A DNA stretch of 64,000 bases from Darksidea phi. Taxonomy: Eukaryota > Ascomycota > Dothideomycetes > Pleosporales > Lentitheciaceae. Position numbers and translations under genes: made by a program. Location: NCBI GenBank assembly GCA_030770425.1, contig JASJFT010000089.1, positions 1 to 64,000 on the forward strand, in the 5' to 3' direction. Of the stretch, positions 20,809 through 31,152 are shown piece after piece. The notes under the pieces are model-generated. The model was not told the DNA's origin, searched no databases, and saw only the letters and a list, made by a program, of their open reading frames with translations. Every line of letters begins with the position of its first letter. Within the stretch, counting starts at the first letter, position 1.

Positions 20809-23001
20809 CTAAGCACCATAGTGCTCCCTGCCAATGGGTGCATAACCACCAGGCGCGTGTCCACCACCCAGAGGCGGAGTCATGACGGGCGGGCTCATCA
20901 ATGGAGTCATGGCGTAGCTTTGGTCAGCGCCATGATATCCCGTTCCACCTGTCAAGGGCTCTGTGTCCGAAGATGTGCTCCAAACGGCGGATTTGTGGTG
21001 GTTTAGAACCACGGTATTGTGGTGAGAATGGCCTGAAGCGTGTTCGGCGTGCTCATGGCCTTCGTCATGACCACCATGATGCTCGACCGCATATTCTTCG
21101 GCATACGGCTGTCCGCTCTTCCTCAAGTGCCAGTTACAGTACGCTGCACTCAGTCTGTCGAAGACCAAAATGAGGAAAAGGAGTACGAGACATGTTGGCA
21201 ATACCGCAGGTGAAGCCATGAATTCGTACAAGGCGTTCTCGTTGCTGATGAGTGCAATGAGCACTCCGCCAACAGCTAGAGCAAGCAAACGAACTCCAAT
21301 CGAAACGAAGTCGAACATGTCGGCGCGATGCCTCCGGATAAGGATCAGGAATACAATTGAACAGATGATGAAGACGCAGAAGGAAGCCCAGTAGTAGAGA
21401 TATACTAGTTTCCAGCTGTGGACTGCGACGCCTGAAGCGGTATAGGTCTCGACCTTGTCCACTGGCAATTTCATCCCAAGTCCAACATAAACGCCATCGA
21501 ACAGTTGGAAGATCAAATCCCCAAAAGCCGTCGGAACGTCTCCGTTCGAGTCATATTCAGCTATGTTAGTTGGTGAGCAGATGCCAGTCTGATTTCCTAT
21601 CTGGTAAATCGCGGCCAGTGCCTTGTGCTGGATTTGCAGGGTTTCGGCTTTGCTTTCAAAGTTCAAGTACTCGAGCAGTTTAAGAAGCGAGTCCCGCAAT
21701 TTTGCACCGTCCTGGTTCTCATACCAACAAGCTTGATCGATGGCCTTTTTGACGATATTCTCCCAATTCTTGATCACATATCGCGCAAGAACCAGTTGTT
21801 GGCTGCCTTCCACAATGCCTACAATAGACAACTGGAACGGAAAATGTAGTAGAGACCAGATTTGCTGACGAATGGTCCCGTAGTGACCATGTGGAAAGTT
21901 GTCAAAATAAAGCGCCCAAAGCACTACCTGTGTTATGGATGAGCACTGCCAGTGAAATATGATAGGATCTGACTTGGGGACTTACCAAAACGATGATGAC
22001 GCACATTATAAAGGCGCAACCTTCGAACTCCAGGCCGTACTTGCCCATGAGCCGCGAAACAGTTTTGGTCACACCAATAGCGCCTTCGCCAATGACAATG
22101 AGTGTCAGCAGGCTCATTCGCTCCATCAAATGCGTTTTTTTGAAACTCAGCATTCTCCAGATAGAGGAGACAGCGATGACAGCGACCGATTCAAGCAACA
22201 TGACAATGTACCAGACGACGTAGACACCGCGGTGAGTCACGTCTCCTTCCTTAAAAGCTGGAGTCATTCCTCCGAACACACCTGCGATTAGACAATAGAG
22301 TGCAATCATAAGTCCGAGCGGGAGGTACAATTTGGAAAACTTGGCGCGGATAATGTAATACTGCGTTTGTTAGCCATCTTTCCAATGAAATTTGGACACC
22401 AACTTGCAAAAACGACGCTATATTGAACAGCCAGAAGTGCTCTGCTAAGCACAAGGGTATAGCAAAGAATGCGAAAATTCTAGAAAAGTATTAGCAGGAC
22501 ACGATGTCATCGCACACTGGCCATCCTACCGTGTTGTTTGCTTTCTTGCTCGAGGGATTGAAGGAGGAGCCAACCAACGCCAGTCCCACGAAGACTATGA
22601 ATTGAATTGTCTTGCAGACGCGCTCGTAGCTGGAGTCTCGAGCGAAGCGAACATCGTGAAGTGTGACCTGGAACCAACACGACCATAATATACCAAAGAA
22701 GCCAACGTATGCAATCAAGTATGAGCCGTCTGTGATGGAATGGTAGGTGGTAAATGTTGCGAGGTTTGCGACGAAGAAAAGATCGAAGAAGAGTTCGACG
22801 GTGCTGGCCTCGTGTCGTTGCGAAAAGACCAAGTGGTCGTGGTCGGCACCCTGAAGTGGAGATTCTATAAAAGGCACTGTTTTGTGGAGTCGCTTGAGAT
22901 GCTTCTCTGCGTCGCTGTTAAGACCGTGTTAGCTCCGGTGACGATGGTGAGGTGGGAGGATCCTACACATCTCGTTTCTTGCCATGAAAGGAGAAACCCA
23001 T
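20809..23001 (-). CDS. LtrA-like (low temperature requirement A) membrane protein
   Basis: Five exons, 23001-22967, 22914-22530, 22479-22408, 22360-21986 and 21927-20809, give 661 residues. Introns are 52, 50, 47 and 57 nt. The third is a GC-AG intron (GCAAGT donor, GCTAACA branch), the only choice I found that keeps frame and family similarity. The product matches the LtrA family: RHEASTVELFFDLFFVANLA, then NFRILCYTLVLSRALLAVQY and ERMSLLTLIVIGEGAIGVTK, plus many hydrophobic helices, followed by VVLWALYFDNFP and QQIWSLLHFPFQLSIVG. Later helices lie around residues 450-560. The tail (~568-600) is His-rich. LtrA proteins are multi-pass membrane proteins of poorly known function. Confidence 0.85.
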
Positions 23002-23705
23002 TATTTCTCTAAGATACCTGCATGCGGTAAGACGACGCGTTCAAATAGCGTGGAAGACGCGAAGATTGGAAGCCCTCAGCTCACCACCGGGCGGGCTTCC
23101 GAGCCTTAAAGCATCCGTCCGAATGTACCGGGCCTTTTTTATAGCCTGCATCCCGATCGACAGCCAATAGATGGGGGCGCTGTGGCTCAAGAGCTAATCC
23201 GTGCTCTCGATGCCCAATTCTCTTCTAGGTTGAGGCTGGCAGCCATTGGAAGAGGACCCGGCATAGGCGGAAAGCTGAAAGGCTCCGCCCCCACAGCCAC
23301 TGGGGAGCCCTAGGCGTGCTACGAAATCAGCAGCCGAGAAGCTTCGTGGCCGGCGACGTGGCATAGCTTGTGCAGCATCGGCCCCATTACTGCGCCCCGC
23401 CTACCGTAGCTGGAGCCCGTGCGAGACGCCACAAGAAGCTAGAGCCATGGCGTGGCACGGGTCTAGAATTGCTCTTTCTACCCATTACCCCAAAGCGTCA
23501 AGCGTGCAGGAGCATTTGCTAAACTATGCTGACGTCAACAAGCCACAGCCACCCCGGAAGAAAGCGATGGTGCTTATGCACATGTTTTAGACACATGTCT
23601 ATCCACGTCGCAATAGCAACGTACCCTAGCGTGCGATACAGTCGGAAAGTCGCCGTGTCCCATCAGATACATATCTACATATCGAGGCGCATCCCACTAA
23701 AAAGT
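23002..23705. other. intergenic, tandem minus-strand genes
   Basis: Lies between the end of the MFS gene and the start of the LtrA gene, both on the minus strand. The TTTTTTATAGCC stretch near 23137-23148 could be a TATA region for LtrA. No gene seen. Confidence 0.45.
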
Positions 23706-25514
23706 CTACTCGCGAATCAATCCTGTTCGCTCATTCGCACTGCCCTCCTGACTCGCATGTCCGACTTCTTCCTCCTCATCGTCGTCCTCGTCTTCATCAT
23801 CACTCCAACCCTCAGCCTCGAGTCCATCACCGCGAATGCCAAAGCTCATGAGAAATCCGATAAACGAAACGCCTGCGAAAATACCGAAAGCGAGCGCCTC
23901 GCCTTTTGGTTCAATCTTGGTCGCCGCTGTGAAAAGAGAACCAGAAATGAAAGGCCCAACGGCGCGACCGGCGGCGGAGAGCGTTTGCGCGAGCCCGTTT
24001 AGAGTTCCGAGAACGTTGTGGTTCGGGGCCGAGTTGGTAATCTCACATCAAGTTAGAAACGGAGTAAGAACGTGTGCGCAAATGCTCACCAAGAGAAGCG
24101 CTGAGGTAAGACCACCAACGCTTGCCACTGTTTTGATCACCAGTACCACGCCCAACTCGGCCCATAGCCAGCCGGACCCCAACCCTCTGCCCTTGGAAGG
24201 AGTATCGTCCTTATACCCCACCCAGGGCATGAGCAAAAATGCAACAACAAAGGCAGCCAGACTGACGCGGTACGTAATTTTGTTACCGACTTTTTCTCTA
24301 AGCTTCCCGTAAATGCCGATTTGAAAGACGATGGTAATGCCTCCTGCGAACGCCAATGAGAGGCCCACAGCTTCCGGCTTGAGGCCACGACCGGTTGGGG
24401 GCTGCTCCTCGGCAAAGATGGGATAAAGTGAATTGTACGAGATGTTGGCCAGCTGGAAGATGAAGTACGTAATAAGCAAAAGGATAGTGTTGCGGTTCGA
24501 CACCTCGTGTTTGGCGAGTTGGTCGCCCGAAACATCTGGGAACAAAGCTGGAGGTGTATCCTCGGATTCGTCATCCGAGGGCTCCTCATCCTCATCCTCT
24601 TCTAGAACGCCATCAAGATGGCTGTGATGCCGTGCCTTCTTGGTCTGCATAAAGCGTCGAATGTACGTCGGACGTGGTGAACTAGTAAACTGCCAGAGCC
24701 AGGCAAATAAGTTCCCGACCCTCTTCCCCAGCGGTGGGAGGTTCTTCGCTTCTTCTAGGCTCTCCTCCAAAAACACCATGCAAATAATCAAATCTAACGC
24801 GAGGACACCGACCGAGAAGAGATTTGGAAGTAGGTATGGGAAAGGGTTCGGCTGGTCCTTGTGAAATGGGTTCTGGTAGAAAACCAGCACCCCGCCCACG
24901 ATAGGCCCAGTGATGCCGCCAATGCCGTACACGACCGGAAGGTAGGTAAAGGCCCTCGACTGGTTGCTCCGATCTGTGATCTCGCCGAGACATGTCGATA
25001 CAACCCCTGCATTGCCGTTGACCAAGCCCATCAAGACCTGCACGAGGATGGCCTGCCACAATGTCTTGCAGAAGCCAAAAGCAAGAAAGGACGTCATGGT
25101 GAGAAATGTACCTGCTATGATGACTGGTTTCCTGCCTATCCGGTCCGACAGCCAGCCCCAGAAAAAGTTGGTTGCGAATTGCGCAAGCGCGAAGGACGAG
25201 GCAATCAAGCCTACATACAATCCCGCCTGTCCTTCCTTGACCTCGGGGAACGTCTTGGTCATCTCGGGCAGATAGGGGCTGATGGAGTTGAGGGCCGTCT
25301 GTTCGGCGAGGGCAATGGCTGCAAGCACGGCGAGCTGTCTCGTTGGCAGCGGCGATTCATAGTGGTGATCGTTGGATTCGGAGCCCTGGGCATGGGGCGA
25401 AGGCGAAGAAGAGAGCGGCCGGCCGCGGGTGGACGGCGGCTTTGTGGGAAAGGTCTGGTAGTGCAGCGTCGACGACTTGCGCCGGGGGTCGATGGCGGGT
25501 CGTGAGCGGCCCAT
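23706..25514 (-). CDS. MFS transporter, zinc-induced-facilitator-like
   Basis: Two exons, 25514-24090 and 24041-23706 (48-nt intron), give 586 residues. Residues 1-60 are a polar cytosolic tail. Twelve hydrophobic segments follow, with the MFS signature between helices 2 and 3 (FWGWLSDRIGRKPVI) and, in helix 5, VVYGIGGITGPIVGG. The central loop is His/acid-rich (KARHHSHLDGVLEEDEDEE). The end is strongly acidic (WSDDEDEDDDEEEEVG). The layout fits the ZIF-like/YCR023C-like DHA1 drug:proton antiporter branch; related plant proteins move zinc chelators. Substrate here is unknown. It probably sits in the plasma or vacuolar membrane. The splice gives SALLLITNSAPNHNVLGTLN, a conserved MFS stretch, confirming the second exon. 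Confidence 0.88.
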
Positions 25515-26953
25515 GGCGGGGCTGCCGGGGGGGAGAAGGGGCTTCTGCAGCGTTCAGCGTCTACCTCGTCGAGGCAGCTGGGGCAATGCGCGTTGTAACC
25601 GGCATGGAGACGTCGTTGGAGCGTGCGGAGTGCCGATGGAATTGTTTGAGATTCCGGTTTTGGAGGATGCAAAAGTTCGCCGTCACGCGGCAGCGCTTTC
25701 GTCATCGGTGGGGCCGTGCCTTAGTTACCAGGTACGCCCACTTGGCGCGGAGACCAGCACCGCAGACACCCCTTCTGCCGTCCTGCTTTCACTCGAACAT
25801 CCCCCTCTGAACCACCCAGCCATGCCGTTGCAGAGCCTTCGGCTAATGGATCCCCGTATCTTTTGACGTGATACAGCCTTATAGTCAGCATCGACATGTA
25901 TAATCGACCCGCGGACTCGCATCTGGCAAGGCCTGACCACTACCGCTCAGGAGCGACGGAAGGCTGGGGAGATGTACAGTCCATGAGACGGATAAGGATC
26001 TTGATGTGGACCACGGTGCTCGCACGCCACGTTGGCCTTCAACCATCTCATTCTAACACGCATGCAACGGTTGCTCCGATGACCACTCCACTCAAGCACT
26101 CGAGATGAAGAGATATTACGTATTAGGCAGGATGTAAGCCCTAACTGTAACATTGGCGCATTGAAACGGGATACATATGTGGCATCCACGTCCAACGAAC
26201 GCGTTGGCCTGCAAGTTCTCGCTGCTGTGCCTCACTCGTGCCTACGCACGATGGAGTTGATATCGGCACCGGATCATCCAAACAGTAGCTACGCCGCACG
26301 ATCCGGATTGCATCGAGATAGGCGCGACCAGAAAATGCATAGCACATGTGCAGGACGCACCGCCCCCTGTTTTCCCCATACTGGCTAATCTGCCTCCAAT
26401 ATAAAATTCATCTATTTAGCCTCCATCCCCACCCCGCGCTTCTCCTCAACACCATCGCGTATCCACGATGTGTGTCTATAATACGACTTCAACGCGCCCG
26501 GACCTGTCCTTACCCGCATCTCCGAAAACTTGCTCACTGACGCCTCATCCTATCACGCCTCTGCCACCGGCGGATATCGTGCGTCTTCGTGCGAAATGTG
26601 CTCATCGCCCTGCAGAACACCTAGTTCCAGGGTCACTTGACCGTCTGAATTCCCACATTCGATGATGCCTAGTGTCAGAGCCACCAAACCAACGGTTGTA
26701 GATTGCGGCGGCGCATATTCAACCTACGCGAACAATAGATCATGGATCTAGCTGAAGATTGTCCGCCATGGACATTTAGGCCAGGAGTGCGAAGTATAAA
26801 AGCTAGAATTGTCTACCACTTTACGCTTGTCACCACGAAGAATCGCAACTATCATCGAAACCATATCGTCCTGACAATCAGCGCGAAGTGTTTCGATATC
26901 ATTGACAAGTGCCTTACCTAGGACCTCTCTCCAAACCTTCTCCATTCCCTATC
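25515..26953. other. intergenic, no gene seen
   Basis: Divergent 5' flanks of the MFS and DJ-1-like genes. Only short ORFs without recognisable products. Confidence 0.5.
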
Positions 26954-27904
26954 ATGCGAACCTCACTCTACACTTCCCTCCTGGGGGCTCTACCCGCAGT
27001 CCTGTCGATTCCGGCGCAACCAGCTATTAGCAACACAACCGCACTCCCTGTCCACTTCGGCCTACTCGTCTTCAACTCATTCCAATCTCTCGATGCCTTC
27101 GGACCCATGGATGTTTTCAGTACGTAAAGAGGATCCTCAGAGCTTTGCTTCCGGTACTGCTTCGGCAACTTGCTCGAGTGACGGGACAGCAGTATGCGCC
27201 GAGGCAGTCTATGAGTCTTGTCTTACAAAACATGCTAACGCGCTTCGCCATCACAGACTCACTCGCCATGCTCTACAACACCACAATGCGCCTTTCCGTC
27301 ATCGCCAAAACACTCGACCCCGTGACAACCACTCCACGAAAAGCACTGAATCTAAACAATGTATTCGGCCAGAAAATAGTACCCACTATTACCATCCAGG
27401 ATGCTTTGGCTGCACAGAAGCAGGACGGTACCCCCGATGACATCGACGTTTTAATCGTACCCGGTGGCGGCGGCACTCGAGAGCCCATGCTGGAAGAGAT
27501 TGACTTTGTGAGGACGATGTACCCTAAAGTACTCACTTTCTCCTTCCGCATGGCTCGGAACAGCTGATTGAGTGTCTTAGGTTAAATACGTCATCTCCGT
27601 CTGCACCGGGTCTACCATTTTAGCCCGCTCCGGCATTCTGGATGGCCGTAAAGCAACGACAAACAAGCGCAACTGGGTCTGGGCCACATCCACCGGCCCA
27701 AAGGTAGACTGGGTGCATACCGCGCGGTGGGTCGAGGACGGAAACATCTGGACCTCTTCCGGTATTTCTGCGGGTATTGATGTGTCCTATGCCTGGCTCG
27801 GCCATGTGTATGGAGAAGAGGTCGCGAAGTACATGGGTCTGTCTGCCGAGTACCAGAGGTGGACGAACTCGACCGATGATCCTTTTGCGGCTATCTGGTC
27901 GTAA
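26954..27904 (+). CDS. secreted DJ-1/PfpI-family protein
   Basis: Three exons, 26954-27119, 27257-27528 and 27581-27904 (introns 137 and 52 nt), give 253 residues. MRTSLYTSLLGALPAVLSIP is a likely signal peptide, unusual for this mostly cytosolic superfamily. The GATase1-like fold is evident: HFGLLVFNSFQSLDAFGPMD, then DDIDVLIVPGGGGTREPM and the nucleophile elbow KYVISVCTGSTILARSG with Cys154. Next come ATTNKRNWVWAT and WTSSGISAGIDVSYAWLGHV. Relatives include isonitrile hydratases and ThiJ/PfpI proteins; the exact reaction cannot be read. An Asn-rich tail (WTNSTDD) may be glycosylated. All splice phases agree. Confidence 0.88.
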
Positions 27905-29497
27905 ATGGTAGTGGATGAATCTATGTGTGGACTGGCCTTATTTCTATTTGGGTAGTGCTAGGGCTTCGCCGATGCAAGATTATGGCTCGCTTGGTCTGGT
28001 ATGCATGCTCCCGCTACAGAATGCAGCACGCAGAGAGGATGCAGGAGCCAGAAAGACGAGTACATGGAGGATATGGCAAATAACCAGCGTAAATGCAGCA
28101 TTTTTACAACTACAAGACTCCTTTCCAAACGCCTATCCTGAAACCAAGATTCCAACCAACCACCTTGCTACATTATCACGCCCCTTTTCGAACCACACCC
28201 TTCTCTCTCCCACCCGGCCCTCCCTTCAATAACGTCCTCAAATACTTGCTCCCCCATCTCTCCACCACGCCCCACAAATCCCCCAACCCCCCACTCCACG
28301 CACTCCCTCCTCCCCATTCTCGCCCCAATCCCCAGTCCTATTCTTCCAACCCTCTCCAAAACCCACCCCTCCACCCCAACAATAAACAGCAACAAAAGCG
28401 CATCAGCACCCACGCCCACCAACCCACAAACATACGACCTCCTTCCGTTCCAAGCGTCAGCATCACGGAATGTACACCGCGGGGACCGCAAGGGCGACAA
28501 CAAAGCGCACGCGTCGTTGTCCCGTAGTAGTCACTCGCGTGATGGGTCGCCCCCGATCGAAGGCTACGGCTGTGCAGAGCCTCCTTGTGATTTGGTCTTT
28601 GCTTAGAAGGGATGGAGCCGGGGAGAGCGGGTGGAAGAGCGTGTTATGGGTTTAGATGTACAGAGCCATTATTTCGACAAATCTGCAGATGCAGTGCCTT
28701 TTATGAATATACGCGAGCGGATCTGTATTGGAATTGTATATTTAGCACCGAAGCGAGGAAGTAGCCGCGGTGGTGGGATATACGGTAACATCTAACAGGT
28801 ACGATGGCCGCAGCCGTATGGGTAGATTCTTTAAATATAATAAAATAATGCGACGCTCCAGGGATTTCTTTCGCCCATAGCCTGTCTCGGCATTAGCTGC
28901 TATTTCCTATTTCTCCCCAACGCGCATAAGAATAAAACTTTACGATTTATCACCCTCAGTTCTAGTATCTTTGGAAGAGCCCGATATATTTTCCTAGGAT
29001 GCTCCAGGTAATACCGCACTAAAGGGTCCGCCACTTGGTCTTGAAGTTCTATAGGAAGCTGTTGTAATGGAAAAGCTACTTTGGCCAGCGTTAGTGAGTT
29101 GTGGGCTTGTGGGTAAAATTGGGTTGGTAGAGCATGGAATGGTAAAGATTGAACGCGAGGGGCCGTGCAAAAGGCATTGACAATGTAGAAGCATCACAAG
29201 AAGTGTTGTACTGAATAGAATTAGTACAAAACTTTGGGCCCATTGATGTGAAATGTTCAACATGAGGGATATTGTTGCCTGATGCATGCCGTTTGAATGT
29301 TATCGTAGGCGCGTTCATCATCGTTAATACTCATACATACTAAAGAGGTGTTACGAAATCCACCTGCACATGAAACCCAATGCTAGTCCCGAAAATGATT
29401 TCCTTCCTAACGCCGATGCAACTTATCCTATGCTCACTACGGTTTAAGCGGGGGTCGAAACTGGCAGTATTATATTCTGCCTCTCCATTCGCCGAAT
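27905..29497. other. intergenic with C-rich low complexity
   Basis: 28190-28400 is CCA/CCC-rich low-complexity DNA that opens long but unconvincing frames on both strands. The rest shows nothing clear. Confidence 0.45.
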
Positions 29498-30660
29498 TCA
29501 ATCACTCTTCAACATACTCTCCACCAAATCACCAAGTGGACCCCAGAAATCCTTGCTCCCATTTGCCAATCCATGCTCGTCGATGAATAGCACGTAATGC
29601 TTGAAGCTTGTATTAAGATGCGGCTCGAGGCCTAGCTCGATAATGACCGGGTAATGGTGGCAGTAAATGTGGGCATAGACGCGGTATAGGCGCTTGAACA
29701 TGTTTCGGATGAGGGCGGGGAAGGTCTTGGGGAAAGGCACACCGATGCGGCTCGGGAACATTTGCTCGTTGTCGATGTTAGACTGCACCCATGCCATGAG
29801 GTGTTCGATGTATTCCGGTGCTGCCATCTTTGTGGGCTTCTTGTAGTTCTCGTTGTCTTGCCAGAGATACTCAAACTCATCTGTCGCCTTCATCTCAGGG
29901 CAGCTCTGCGGTGAGCAGAATTCGGTGATGGAGCCATAGAGCAGATTGATCTGGTTGTAGAAGTCGACCACTAGGCCATGTCAGTGCATGGCCATACTAG
30001 CCAAAGATAATACGCACCGTTCACGGCGAGCCACTCATCCTTGTCTTCTCCCTCAGGGAGCTTGACCGCCTTCCTCAAACTACCACTACCTAGTGTCGCC
30101 TCAGCATACTGCTTGAGCTGCCAGCTGCTTGTCCCCCGTCCCGACTTTTGCGGCTTGAAGGGTGCTCGCGTGCGCGGGTTTCTAGAGGAAGAAAGTAAGC
30201 ATGTGCCCATGTCATTTTCATTATCGCGTGCGGGGGAGCCTCTGCCGCCGGGAAGAAGTTTGTACGAGTAGTTGGGAACTGCGCGGGTGGGAGTGTGTTC
30301 GCCAGACTGCAGCTGGGAGCTTGTGCGAGACGAGCTGATGGCTAGGACGGGCGTGGGAGAGGATTTCGCCTGCGGTGCCCGCAACGCCTCTCCAATCCTT
30401 TGCAGAGGGCTCTTGTATGCCAGTTGAGGCTTCACAGGTGCGAGAGCCTCGAACGAGCTTGTGTGTGTGTCGGTCCACGCATCCTTTCCCAGACCCAGTT
30501 CTGCCCTATCGAGCAAATGCATGCCGAAGTTTGTACAGCTCTGGCTCTGGACAAAGGTGAAGATGGGCTGGAGTGGCCGAGGCTTCGCAGGGAATTGAGG
30601 GTACAAGTGGGACGTATGGGAAGCAGGCTGGACGAACATTGTAGTTATGAAGCCGGACAT
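29498..30660 (-). CDS. mob1: MOB1 kinase regulator
   Basis: Preferred model: exons 30660-30638, 30181-30018 and 29970-29498, giving 219 residues, the usual MOB1 size. It begins MSGFITT, then [20 protein letters not shown] and [20 protein letters not shown]. Zinc-site residues are visible: [11 protein letters not shown] and later [28 protein letters not shown] and the ending [14 protein letters not shown] are classic MOB1. MOB1 activates NDR/LATS-family kinases (Dbf2, Sid2) in mitotic exit, septation and polarity. The first intron would be 456 nt with a weak GTTCGT donor. It is stop-free and a multiple of three, so an unspliced 371-residue form is also possible. The 46-nt second intron is secure. 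Confidence 0.9.
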
Positions 30661-31152
30661 GCTCGACGATGGCTATGTCTCGGATATATGTGTAGAGCGT
30701 ATTGCACCCTGCTTGAAGTGCATTCCGACGTTAGCTGGGTGACGGTGGGCTCGGAATGTACTAACCGGTAGGCTCACGGAGTGTTCTGATAACAAAGAAG
30801 TGAGCGACAACACACTTGGAACCGGAAATCAGAAAGGAAAGCGTTCTTGTTGCACGATTCCGGGCTGGCGACGCCGGAGCTGGAGTTTGGTTGGTAGACT
30901 GTTGTGCCCCACCATAAACATTGACGCAGTTGACGCCACAGCTGACTAACGCACTAGCCACTGCCGCTGAGCATGGGAATCTTGGCCGAGGCACGTTAAG
31001 CTTGAATAATGTCTCGATAATACTGACAGTCGGGTTTCTTAGGTTCTAATCTAGGGCTATGGGTATAAAGACATGAGCTCCGCCCAATGCATCAAACTTT
31101 TGACGTAAAAACGGGCCAAGCATGCAATTCCATCTCCCCATCCACGTCCAGG
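30661..31152. other. intergenic, tandem minus-strand genes
   Basis: Upstream of MOB1 and downstream of the GH63-like gene. A 77-codon ORF at 30761-30994 (minus) has no recognisable product. Confidence 0.45.
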
